A DNA stretch of 64,000 bases from Clostridia bacterium (GTDB lineage Bacteria > Bacillota > Clostridia > RUG12999). Made by a program: the position numbers and the translations under genes. The notes below the pieces were generated by a model. It worked only from the letters and a program-made list of their open reading frames with translations. It was not told where the DNA came from and made no database searches. The DNA is taken from the NCBI GenBank assembly GCA_017396395.1, contig JAFQMF010000017.1, positions 62,001 through 126,000 on the forward strand, given 5' to 3'. Positions 8,803 to 18,000 of the stretch are shown here, one piece after another (the stretch's first letter is position 1; each line of letters begins with the position of its first letter).

Positions 8803-9082
8803 ACCGATGAGAAGGAGTAAGTAGTCTGCCTCCACTTTTGTAAGAGCGAGCCATTTATGGTGTGAGTATGGCACAAAAAAGGCAAATGAATGGACCTTCG
8901 AGGGCGAGCTGAAAAGGGTTTAAACTTATCCTTAGTATGCAAGACGGAGCAGGACTCTTCGTTAAAAAAGGTCAGCATATGTTGGTATGCATCAAGTGGA
9001 CAGAAGCATCTGTCAAGCAGGGTGGCACCGCAAGAGTATTACTCTTGTCCCGGCATTTATTATGTGGGACAGGAGTTTTTTT
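8803..9082 (+). promoter_or_regulatory. T-box riboswitch sensing tRNA-Trp
   Basis: The leader has the conserved T-box AGGGTGGCACCGC at 9019-9031, followed by a terminator: an imperfect 11-bp stem (actcttgtccc at 9041-9051 with gggacaggagt at 9066-9076) and seven Ts. In Stem I the likely specifier is TGG at 8891-8893, followed by the usual A. The T-box bulge reads TGGC, so its last base pairs with a G discriminator, which bacterial tRNA-Trp carries. Both signals agree on tryptophan. Uncharged tRNA-Trp should stabilise the antiterminator and switch on the downstream gene. Confidence 0.92.
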
Positions 9083-9107
9083 ATGTCCCAAAATGGAGGT
9101 AATAAAT

Positions 9108-10484
9108 ATGTCAAAAGAAATCCCTTACAAAATTTATTTAGAAGAAAATGAAATACCAAAGGCTTGGTACAATCTTCGTGCAGATATGAAAAATAAGCCT
9201 GCACCACTTCTTAGTCCCGAAACCTTAAAGCCAATGAGTGCCAAGGAGCTGGCACCTGTATTCTGTGACGAGCTTATCTCACAGGAATTAGACGAAAACA
9301 CAGCCTATTTCCCTATTCCCCAGGATATTTTAGATTTTTATAAAATGTATCGTCCCGCACCCCTTATCAGGGCTTATTGCCTTGAAAAACAGCTGGACAC
9401 TCCTGCAAAAATTTATTATAAATTTGAAGGTAACAATACCAGCGGAAGTCATAAGCTGAACTCTGCTATTGTTCAGGCATATTATGCTAAAAAGCAGGGT
9501 TTAAAGGGGGTTACTACCGAAACAGGAGCAGGACAGTGGGGTACCGCTCTTTCTATGGCTTGTTCATATCTTGGACTGGACTGCAAAGTTTATATGGTAA
9601 AGGTTTCTTATGAACAAAAGCCTTTTCGTCGCGAAGTTATGCGTACCTATGGTGCTTCCGTAACACCTTCTCCTTCTACTGAAACTGAAATAGGCAGAAA
9701 GATTTTAGAGGCACATCCTGGCACAGGAGGCAGTCTTGGATGTGCAATATCCGAAGCTGTGGAAAAGGCTACAAAAACCGAAGGTTACCGTTATGTTCTT
9801 GGAAGCGTTCTAAATCAGGTAATGCTTCACCAGTCTGTAATTGGCTTAGAAAGCAAAATTGCCCTTGATAAATATGGCATAAAGCCTGATATAATAATCG
9901 GCTGTGCAGGCGGCGGTTCAAATCTTGGGGGTCTTATTGCTCCATTTATGGGCGAGAAAATACGAGGAGAAGCAGACTACCGTATTATTGCAGTTGAACC
10001 TAAATCCTGCCCCAGCTTTACAAGAGGAAAATATGCATATGATTACTGCGACACAGGTATGGTTTGCCCTCTTGCAAAAATGTACACTCTTGGCAGTAAC
10101 TTTATACCTGCACCAAATCATGCTGGTGGTCTTAGATATCACGGTATGAACTCTACCCTTTCTCAGCTTTATGCTGACGGCCTTATGGAGGCTGTATCAG
10201 TAGAGCAGACATCTGTTTTTGCCGCTGCAGAGCAGTTTGCACGAATTGAAGGTATTCTTCCTGCTCCCGAAAGCAGTCATGCAATTAAGGTGGCTATTGA
10301 TGAAGCTGTTAAGTGTAAAGAAACAGGAGAAGAAAAAACAATTTTGTTTGGTCTTACCGGTACAGGATATTTTGATATGATGTCATATGAAAAATTCCAT
10401 GACGGAAAAATGTTTGACTATACTCCCACAGATGAGGAGTTACAGGCAAGCTTTGAAACACTGCCTAAGTTAGATATAAAATAA
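9108..10484 (+). CDS. trpB: Tryptophan synthase beta chain, TrpB2 type
   Basis: PLP enzyme of 458 residues that joins indole and serine to make tryptophan. Its length and the N-terminal extension before residue 85 (YRPAPLIRA) mark it as TrpB2, a divergent form often acting without TrpA, rather than the roughly 400-residue TrpB1. The PLP lysine is Lys116 in GSHKLNSA. GAGQWGTA, near 140, binds substrate carboxylate, and GCAGGGSN, near 265, binds the cofactor phosphate. The ATG at 9108 has GGAGG nine bases upstream. The longer frame to 8937 runs through the T-box and is rejected. No other trp gene is in the window, which suggests indole salvage. Confidence 0.93.
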   Translation: MSKEIPYKIYLEENEIPKAWYNLRADMKNKPAPLLSPETLKPMSAKELAPVFCDELISQELDENTAYFPIPQDILDFYKMYRPAPLIRAYCLEKQLDTPAKIYYKFEGNNTSGSHKLNSAIVQAYYAKKQGLKGVTTETGAGQWGTALSMACSYLGLDCKVYMVKVSYEQKPFRREVMRTYGASVTPSPSTETEIGRKILEAHPGTGGSLGCAISEAVEKATKTEGYRYVLGSVLNQVMLHQSVIGLESKIALDKYGIKPDIIIGCAGGGSNLGGLIAPFMGEKIRGEADYRIIAVEPKSCPSFTRGKYAYDYCDTGMVCPLAKMYTLGSNFIPAPNHAGGLRYHGMNSTLSQLYADGLMEAVSVEQTSVFAAAEQFARIEGILPAPESSHAIKVAIDEAVKCKETGEEKTILFGLTGTGYFDMMSYEKFHDGKMFDYTPTDEELQASFETLPKLDIK

Positions 10485-10490
10485 ATATAG

Positions 10491-10523
10491 AAAAAGCAGA
10501 GAAAATTTTTTCTCTGCTTTTTT
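10491..10523 (+). terminator. Convergent terminator between trpB2 and hydF
   Basis: A long stem (aaaaagcagagaaaa with ttttctctgcttttt) with A/T flanks on both sides can end both convergent transcripts. Confidence 0.85.
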
Positions 10524-10524
10524 A

Positions 10525-11688
10525 CTATTCAAATATCCTGACTGCTCTGTCTAAAATTCCGTTCACTTTGGAAATTACCACTCCGTAATTTGTAAAAGGA
10601 ACCCCTTCCTCTTTACAAAGCTCCATACGGCTTTTTATAGCAGCGTCATTTAACATACACCCACCGCAGTGGACTACAAGGGCATATTTTTTTACTGTTT
10701 TGGGGAATTCTCCCCCTGAGGTAAACTCAAATTCTAGTTTTTTTCCTGTGTATTCTCTTATCCATAAAGGAAGTTTTACTGTGCCTATATCCTTGCATTG
10801 TCTGTGATGAGTACACCCTTCCGAAATTAAAAGGGTATCTCCATCCCTCAATCTGTCAAGAGCTTTACTTCCTTCTTTTGCAACAGAAATATCCAGTTTA
10901 TATCGAAGCATCAAAACAGAAAAAGAAGTAAGGGGAATATCCTCAGGTAAATCCTTTGCCACTTTTCCAAACACCTGACTGTCACATACTACAAGCTTTG
11001 GATTTTCCTTTAGCTTATTTAGTGTATTTTTAAGCTCTTGAGTCTGACACACTACAGCAGTAGCATGACTGTCCAAAATATCCCTTATTACCATTTGCTG
11101 AGGGAGAATAATTCTTCCTTTTGGGGCAGATTCATCAATTGGAGTAACTAAAATTACCATATCTCCTTCATTTATCAGATCTGAAATCAATGGCTTTTCT
11201 GCAGGCTTTATAAAACGCCCCAACATATTCTTTAATGCATCTATATTATTCCCTTGTACAGCACTTACCGCTATTTCATTATCTTTTAGATTGGTATAAG
11301 TATTTATATCGCTTTTATTATAACAGATAATATAAGGAATATTTCGCTTTTCCAAAGTATCTATAAGTTTTTTTTCATACTTTGTAATACCTTCCGTTAC
11401 CACTACTGCAATGTCAGTACTGTTAAGAACTTCCATAGATTTTTCCACACGAAGCTTTCCTAAATCTCCTTCATCATCAATTCCCGCAGTATCAATAATC
11501 ACAACAGGACCAAGAGGCAAAAGCTCCATAGCTTTTTTTACAGGGTCAGTGGTTGTTCCCTTTTCACTTGAAACAATAGACAAATTTTGCCCTGTAACTG
11601 CATTTATAAGACTGGATTTCCCTGCATTTCGTCTGCCAAAAAAAGCAATATGAATTCTTTGTCCCGATGGAGTAGAATTTAATGACAT
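10525..11688 (-). CDS. hydF: [FeFe]-hydrogenase H-cluster maturation GTPase HydF
   Basis: HydF is the scaffold on which the 2Fe subcluster of the H-cluster is assembled before transfer to the hydrogenase. The 387-residue protein has an N-terminal Era-like G domain: Walker A GRRNAGKS at residues 18-25, the TTTDP switch, DTAGI and an NKSD base-recognition motif. A middle dimerisation region follows. The C-terminal cluster-binding domain has CTHHRQC near 300 and a later HCGGC motif, which supply the conserved Cys and His ligands. The gene is 15 bases downstream of hydG. Confidence 0.95.
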   Translation of the reverse strand: MSLNSTPSGQRIHIAFFGRRNAGKSSLINAVTGQNLSIVSSEKGTTTDPVKKAMELLPLGPVVIIDTAGIDDEGDLGKLRVEKSMEVLNSTDIAVVVTEGITKYEKKLIDTLEKRNIPYIICYNKSDINTYTNLKDNEIAVSAVQGNNIDALKNMLGRFIKPAEKPLISDLINEGDMVILVTPIDESAPKGRIILPQQMVIRDILDSHATAVVCQTQELKNTLNKLKENPKLVVCDSQVFGKVAKDLPEDIPLTSFSVLMLRYKLDISVAKEGSKALDRLRDGDTLLISEGCTHHRQCKDIGTVKLPLWIREYTGKKLEFEFTSGGEFPKTVKKYALVVHCGGCMLNDAAIKSRMELCKEEGVPFTNYGVVISKVNGILDRAVRIFE

Positions 11689-11703
11689 AAATTTATCACC
11701 TGC

Positions 11704-13119
11704 CTAAAATCTGAAATCACGGATACCCTGCTGAATTTTTCCAAGGTGGTCCTTGCAAATTTCACGAACATTTTCCTTAGGTATATTATTAAGCTCAGCA
11801 TTTATCAAAGCCTCACCTATTTTTCTTGTTTCCTCAGATGCATAATCCATTAAAAATTCTTTTAATGTCATAAGTGCATTGGGATGACAGCAGTTTTGAA
11901 TCTGCTTAGCCTTACAAAGTGCCATAAACCTGTCCCCTGTTCTGCCTTCACGATAGCAGGCAGTACAGAAGGAAGGAATGTATCCCATTTCCATAAGCCA
12001 TTTAACTACCTCGTCAAGACTTCTCTGGTCGGAAACATCAAACTGTTCAGTATCATGAGGACGTTCAGCTTCAGCGTAACCCCCTACAGAAGTTCTGGAA
12101 GCACCGCTAATTTGAGACACGCCCAGACGAATAACTTTTTCTCTTACCTCCTGACTTTCCCTAGTAGAAATAATCATACCTGTATAAGGCACAGCTATAC
12201 GAATAAGTGCACAAATTTTCGCAAAAGTATCATCAGAAATACCATTATCAAAAGTGTCGGGGTCAATATCATTTGCTTTTTTAAGTCTAGGGACGCTTAT
12301 AGTATGAGGGCCAACCCCATATACAGCCTCAAGATGCTCAGCGTGCATTAAAAGTCCTGCAAATTCATAACGATAAAGCTCCAGACCAAATAGCACACCT
12401 AATCCCACATCATCAATTCCGCCCTCCATAGCTCTGTCCATAGCCTCAGTATGGTAAGCATAATCGTGTTTCGGTCCTGTAGGATGAAGCACCTCATAGC
12501 TTTCCTTGTGATAGGTTTCCTGAAACAAAATATATGTGCCTATCCCCGCCTCTTTAAGCTTTCGGTAATTTTCCACAGTTGTAGCCGCAATATTTACATT
12601 CACACGGCGAATAGCACCATTTTTATGTTTAATTGAATAAATAGTATTAATACTCTCTAAAATATACTCAATAGGATTCATTTTAGGGTCTTCCCCTGCT
12701 TCAATAGCAAGACGCTTATGTCCCGTATCCTGAAGGGCAATAACCTCTTTTTTGATTTCCTCCTGAGTAAGTTTTTTTCTCGCAATAGTCTTATTTTTTA
12801 TATGGTAGGGGCAGTAAACACAACCGTTAACACAGTAATTTGAAAGATATAAAGGTGCAAAGATAACTATTCTGTTTCCGTAAAAATCCTTTTTAATCTG
12901 CTCAGCTAAATCGTACATTTCCTGCACTTTTTCGGGAATTTCACAAGCAAGAAGCACAGATGCCTCTCTGTGGGTAAGCCCTTTTCTTTCCTTTGCTTTT
13001 TCCAGTATTTCATCAATAAGCTTAATATTTTCTTTATTATCATCCGCATATTTTAAAGTGTCAAGAATCTCATCGTGACTGATAAATTCTTCTGCTTTTT
13101 TTGATTTTGGATTGTACAT
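11704..13119 (-). CDS. hydG: [FeFe]-hydrogenase maturase HydG (radical SAM, tyrosine lyase)
   Basis: HydG splits tyrosine into p-cresol plus CO and cyanide ligands for the H-cluster. In this 471-residue protein the radical-SAM CxxxCxxC is Cys96/Cys100/Cys103. This motif is followed by a ThiH-like TIM barrel. The C-terminal second-cluster region has CTAC near residue 410 and a later CC-H segment, fitting the CX2CX22C motif that holds the dangler-iron cluster and separates HydG from ThiH. Its start is 21 bases downstream of the TM1266-like gene, so the three genes form one unit. The hydE gene and the hydrogenase structural gene are not in the window. Confidence 0.95.
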   Translation of the reverse strand: MYNPKSKKAEEFISHDEILDTLKYADDNKENIKLIDEILEKAKERKGLTHREASVLLACEIPEKVQEMYDLAEQIKKDFYGNRIVIFAPLYLSNYCVNGCVYCPYHIKNKTIARKKLTQEEIKKEVIALQDTGHKRLAIEAGEDPKMNPIEYILESINTIYSIKHKNGAIRRVNVNIAATTVENYRKLKEAGIGTYILFQETYHKESYEVLHPTGPKHDYAYHTEAMDRAMEGGIDDVGLGVLFGLELYRYEFAGLLMHAEHLEAVYGVGPHTISVPRLKKANDIDPDTFDNGISDDTFAKICALIRIAVPYTGMIISTRESQEVREKVIRLGVSQISGASRTSVGGYAEAERPHDTEQFDVSDQRSLDEVVKWLMEMGYIPSFCTACYREGRTGDRFMALCKAKQIQNCCHPNALMTLKEFLMDYASEETRKIGEALINAELNNIPKENVREICKDHLGKIQQGIRDFRF

Positions 13120-13140
13120 AATTTTTCCCCCTTCTATGTA

Positions 13141-13386
13141 TTAAATATGTGAGTAAATTGTTTTCGTAGTAATTCCCTTAAGTGCTCCCAGTTTTCCTGA
13201 AAGTGCACTAATTATATCCTGAGGTGCATCTATACAAATGCTGATAACCGACACCTCTTTTTTCGCATAGGGAAGACCCATTCTCCCTAAAATATACTGT
13301 CTGTACTGGTGGAGTATTTCATTAAGCTTTATAATTAGGCTGTCATCCTCCACAATTATACCGATAAGTGCAACTCTTGTTTCCAT
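13141..13386 (-). CDS. TM1266-family iron-only hydrogenase system regulator (putative)
   Basis: This 81-residue protein starts METRVALIGIIVED and has an ACT/NikR-C-like pattern, with alternating strands and helices. It matches the small 'iron-only hydrogenase system putative regulator' proteins that commonly precede HydG and HydF. The role is presumed from context and no DNA-binding domain is visible. The ATG at 13386 has AGGAGG seven bases upstream. An in-frame ATG at 13452 would add 22 residues, translated through the leader hairpin, and is less likely. Confidence 0.8.
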   Translation of the reverse strand: METRVALIGIIVEDDSLIIKLNEILHQYRQYILGRMGLPYAKKEVSVISICIDAPQDIISALSGKLGALKGITTKTIYSHI

Positions 13387-13387
13387 A

Positions 13388-13547
13388 TTTATGCCTCCTA
13401 AGATAAAAAAGGTATGCTTTCTCCCATAAAAAAGCATACCTTTTAAAAACATTAAAAACCGCTCTTTCCTGTGAGAAAAAAATCTTTCAGGTTAGAAATG
13501 TAAAATGTGATTTACAGTTGGAAAACACCCTTCCGCTTATCAGCTTT
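13388..13547 (-). promoter_or_regulatory. Structured leader of the hydrogenase-maturation operon with terminator-like hairpin
   Basis: Between the minus-strand promoter and the first start codon lies about 160 nt of leader. A strong hairpin (aaaaggtatgctttttt paired with aaagcataccttttt, plus-strand 13406-13448) ends in a T run only a few bases before the AGGAGG of the first gene, like an intrinsic terminator. Upstream, short pairing pieces (CCTG/CAGG and GGAA/TTCC) could form competing structures. I cannot match it to a known riboswitch class. Transcription attenuation is an inference. Confidence 0.5.
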
Positions 13548-13576
13548 ATTATATCAAATTCATAGGCTTTTGTCAA
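13548..13576 (-). promoter_or_regulatory. Promoter of the TM1266-hydG-hydF unit
   Basis: On the minus strand, consensus TTGACA (13576-13571), 17-bp spacer and consensus TATAAT (13553-13548). Confidence 0.85.
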
Positions 13577-13603
13577 ACTTTTTTGGCATAAAATTTAAAA
13601 AAA

Positions 13604-13632
13604 TTGACACAATAATAATAATGATATATAAT
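13604..13632 (+). promoter_or_regulatory. Promoter of the aldolase-like gene
   Basis: TTGACA at 13604-13609 and TATAAT at 13627-13632 with a 17-bp spacer. It is divergent from the hydrogenase-maturation promoter, the two -35 boxes being 27 bp apart. Confidence 0.85.
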
Positions 13633-13667
13633 TTAATTATATTAATCTTTAAAGGAGTGCCGAAAAT

Positions 13668-14966
13668 ATGAAATTTGATTTAATGCCCCCTGCTGATCAG
13701 CTGGTTATAATGATGGAACGAATATATGGTTACGGAATGACCACCACCTCCGGCGGTAATCTTTCTATTTTAGATGATAATGGTGATATATGGATTACTC
13801 CAGGAAGTGTTGATAAAGGCTCTCTTACAAGAGATGATATGGTTTGTATTAAGAAAAACGGAGATATTATAGGCAAGCATAAGCCTTCATCTGAATTTCC
13901 CTTCCACAAAAAGCTGTACGAGGCAAGAAGTGATATAAAGGCAGTACTTCACGCACATCCTCCTGCACTTGTAGCTTTCAGTGTAGTAAGAAAAATTCCC
14001 GATACTAAAATTATTGCTAATGTTAACAGAGTTTGTGGACCTATCGGGCTTGCTAAATACGGACTGCCCGGCAGTACGGATTTAGGTGATAAAATAGCTG
14101 ACGAATTTAAAAAGGACGAAAATATCCATACTGTGCTTCTGGAAAATCACGGAGTTGTAATTGGTCATAAGGATTTATTTACTGCCTTTAAGGCATTTGA
14201 AACTATAGAATACTGTGCAAGACTGAATATAAATTCCAATATAATCGGCGAAGCAAAAGCACTTTCTAAAGAACAGATTAAACTGGAAGCTGAAAAGCTA
14301 AAGCCACAGCTTGACGAGTTTGTTCCAAAAAGCCACTCAACCTATGAAAAAGAGGAAAGAGCTAAAATGGCAACACTTATCCGCAGAGGCTATAAGCAAA
14401 GACTGTTTACAAGCACACAAGGAACTTTTTCCCAGAGAATAGACAATGACAGCTTTATAATAACTCCTCATAACATTGACAGAATGTACCTTGATCCTGC
14501 AGATATTGTGACAATAAAATCAGGTATGAAGGAAGCAGGCAAAGAGCCAAGCCGTTCTGTACTTCTTCATAAGCTGATTTATGATACACATCCGGAAATT
14601 AACTCATTGATTATTGCACATCCTCATAATGTAATGGCGTTTGCTCTGACAAATGCTCCGTTTGATTCCAGAACTATTCCCGAAAGCTATATAATGCTTC
14701 GTGACGTGCCTAAAGTTCCTTTTGGCAGTACATTTTCAGACAGCGAAAAACTGGCAAATACCATATCAATGGTAAACCCTGTAGTGCTGGTGGAAAATGA
14801 TTGTGTACTGGTAGCGGGAAATTCTCTTATAAACGCATTTGACCGACTCGAGGTTACAGAATATACTGCAAAATCAATTATTTCTTCTGCACATGTGGGC
14901 GAAATTGTAAAAATCTCTAAAAAACAGGTTGAGGAAATTGACTTAGCTTTTAACCTGGAAAAATAA
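13668..14966 (+). CDS. Tandem-domain class II aldolase/adducin family protein
   Basis: This 432-residue protein contains two consecutive class II aldolase/adducin folds, about residues 1-205 and 220-425. Family enzymes split sugar phosphates such as fuculose-1-phosphate or ribulose-5-phosphate with Zn bound by three His. The first domain keeps TTSGGNLS, TPGSVDKG, HAHPP (metal) and ENHGVVI (metal). In the second, HPHN is kept, but the position of the last histidine motif reads ENDCVLV, so its metal site looks incomplete. The first domain is therefore the probable catalytic one (inference). An aaaggag site precedes the ATG. Confidence 0.82.
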   Translation: MKFDLMPPADQLVIMMERIYGYGMTTTSGGNLSILDDNGDIWITPGSVDKGSLTRDDMVCIKKNGDIIGKHKPSSEFPFHKKLYEARSDIKAVLHAHPPALVAFSVVRKIPDTKIIANVNRVCGPIGLAKYGLPGSTDLGDKIADEFKKDENIHTVLLENHGVVIGHKDLFTAFKAFETIEYCARLNINSNIIGEAKALSKEQIKLEAEKLKPQLDEFVPKSHSTYEKEERAKMATLIRRGYKQRLFTSTQGTFSQRIDNDSFIITPHNIDRMYLDPADIVTIKSGMKEAGKEPSRSVLLHKLIYDTHPEINSLIIAHPHNVMAFALTNAPFDSRTIPESYIMLRDVPKVPFGSTFSDSEKLANTISMVNPVVLVENDCVLVAGNSLINAFDRLEVTEYTAKSIISSAHVGEIVKISKKQVEEIDLAFNLEK

Positions 14967-15002
14967 TATAAGTTTTAAATAATTAATATGTTAAATAAAA
15001 AA

Positions 15003-15036
15003 GTGCGGAGTAGAAAATCTACTCCGCATAATTTTT
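15003..15036. terminator. Bidirectional terminator between the aldolase-like and SLH genes
   Basis: A perfect 11-bp stem (tgcggagtaga with tctactccgca, 3-base loop), flanked by A-rich and T-rich runs, serves both convergent genes. Confidence 0.85.
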
Positions 15037-15042
15037 ATTTAA

Positions 15043-18000
15043 TTATCTTAAATATGGAAGGGCAAGAGCGATAAGCTGTGCAGCCATTGCACGGTTACCT
15101 GTATCTTTTGGATTTACTTTGCCTCCGTCACCATTTAAGATTCCTGCCTCAGCAAGAGCCATAACAGCAGGTTTAGCATAATCTGAAACATTATCAAAGT
15201 CAGAGAAACTTATTGTTTTAAGCTTAGGAAGAATTTTACCTGAACGTAGAATTGCTCTGTAAATTATTACAGCCATATTTTCACGGGAAATATTCTGTCC
15301 TAGTCCAAATGTATTTCCGTCTATTCCAAGAATAAGGTTTGCCTGTACAGCAGATGCAATATAGCTATCTGACCATTCTCCCGACTTAACATCACCAAAA
15401 CCTGCTTTAAGGAAGGGATTATATGTTCCTGTTGCAACAACAACGAATTTTGTAAATTCTTCCTTCTTAACTAAATTAAGAGGAGCAAACATACCATCGC
15501 CTATACCGGATGCAATACCCTCTCTGGCAATTGTATTAATGGAATTTGCTGCCCAAGTTACAGTGTCAAGGTCAGTAAATACGGGAATATTTACAATACC
15601 TGTATTGGGTTCATATACAATTGGATCACTCTTGGAAGGAACATCTCCGCCAGGAGTCTGTTTTGAATCTTCCTTTTTCTTATCAGATGCCTCAACTGCA
15701 TCATCAAGAGCACCTTCATACCATTCTCTTAACTCTTCTTCGTTAGCAAATGGTTCATCTGCTACTTTTTCAGCAAGACTTTCATCAAGCTTTTTCTTTT
15801 CGGAATCAAGAAGGTCATCATAATCATCAGCTCTGCCGATAGCACCTGCAATTCCTTCAGAAATTTCTGCACAGTTATCGACCGTTGCTTTATTTGCATC
15901 TTCAAGAACTATACCCTGCTGGAAATATACAAAGTTGCCTTCTTCAACATAAGCTGTAGTTAATGTATATGCTCCCCCGTTTGTAACAATTGCTTCAGGA
16001 ACCTTTACAAAGAAAGCCTTTTTGTTATCACCTGTAGTTTTTGCTATATCAACTGTAACTGTTATGGGAGCACCGCCGCCATAAGTAAATATAACATCCT
16101 GTGTTCCATTTGCCTCTGCACTGTAGGATATTACATATCCTTGTCCGTAGTCATTTGCAACAGGTGTACTTGAAATTTCAATATTTTCTCCATTGATTGT
16201 GTACTGACTGCCATTTAATGGAGTTCTTGAAACAAATACATATTGAGCTATATTATACTCAGGATAAGCTTCAGATGAAAGAGTAAAATAAGTCCATCCA
16301 GGTTTAACTGCCTTTACAACGTATTTGTTATTTTCCTTTGTAACCTTTAAAATATCCTGATTAGAGGATTTAACTGTAAACTTATCTGTACTGATTTTTG
16401 CTGAGTCTGCATTGGCTAAGTAAATATCGCCTTCATAATCAAGAGAAAGTGTTTCAGTAATTTCATATTCTGCTGAACTGCTGGTTGCAACCTCATCCTC
16501 TGATGCTTCATTTATAACCCCTGAGATTGCTATTTCAGCTGCTCCTGCAACTATTTCAATATCGATAGTTCCAAGCTTTGCAATAGCGTTTGGAATGGTT
16601 ACTGTAACTGCACCATATCCGCCTGTAAGACTTGAAGTATCTTTTAATTCTACTGGAACTTCAACAGCTTCTCCGGCATGGAATATAACCTTTCCGGCTG
16701 ATTCATTTGCTGAAGAATAAATAATTGTAATCTTGTTTCCGTAAATACCTGTTAAAGTGCTTGTGTCCGGAAGTAAAATACCTTCCCCTGCTGCAAGCTT
16801 CTTTGCGGCAATATTCTTTACAACGTCAGGTTTATCAAAGGTTTCTGAGCTTTTATCTACATATACAATTTCAGACTCTACAATTTCATTATAAGCATCT
16901 GAAGCTATATCAATTTTTGCCCAGCCTTCTTCTACAGCCTTGATTTTGTAGCCTTCCATAGTTCTTGTTACTGTAATAACACTGGCATCAGAACTTGTAA
17001 CTTGATATAAGAAGGGATCTACTATGCAATCTTCAACATCGCCAATATCAGCTGTAATAATAACCTCATGTATTTCATTCTTTGTAAGTGCTTCTGGTAT
17101 TCCTGTTGAAGCTATATTTGTATAGTCAATATAGTCCTCATCTACAGTTTCAAAAGTTATTTCTTCTAAAATAATGTCATTACCTAATATATCTGTAAAT
17201 TCACCTGAAACAGTATATTCCTGTGCGTATTCAAGGTCAGCCCTTGGTGTAACTGCAAGAACAGGCTTGCCGTCCTCAGCAAGTGACCAGCTATAATCAA
17301 CATCAACCGTGTCTCCATTCTCATCAAGGAAAATAATATTTTCTTCTTCTCCAACCTCAAGAGCACTGGGGAACTTTATACTTAACACTTCTCCGGAAAT
17401 CTTTGCAAGAGTTCCGGCAGAAAGGGTAAGTTCAGGGTCCATAAATGTTGTTGTAGCTATTACCTTAAAGTCATCATAAAGTACATCTGTTGCCCCGTCT
17501 GTTGCATCGGCAAGTAAATACCACATAAGATAATCGTCATTTGTCTTAGCACTATCATCTAAAGCAAAATCCCACGCAACATCTAAAGTTTCATTTTCTA
17601 CAACCGAACCTGCAGCATCAAGAATTTTAACATTTATATTTGTATTTCTGTCTGCTACCTTAGACTTGGAATATGTAATTTCATAGGTGTACCAAGCACC
17701 GGTCTTTCCTTTTAAAAATCTACTTAATGAGCCAAAATACTGTTCATATAACGCATAATTTTGTATAATAGCGAAATATGAGCCACTAGTATGCTGTGTA
17801 TAGTAATTTATCCAACCCTTTGCACTATAGCTGGGTGTTTCTGATGCATTATATAAACCAAAACGTCCGTTACTGAATTTTGCAGCACTTCCATCAGTAA
17901 AGGCCTTATATGAAAGTGTTATACTGTCTGCATTCTTAAATAAGGATTTTTTAAGCGGGGTTGTGTACCATGCCGCATATTTATAATTTCCGCCTTCTGA

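Noticed and set aside
8937-9107. N-terminal extension of TrpB2 to 8937
   Set aside because: It would be translated from the T-box and terminator. The ATG at 9108 has a proper GGAGG site and matches the family N-terminus.
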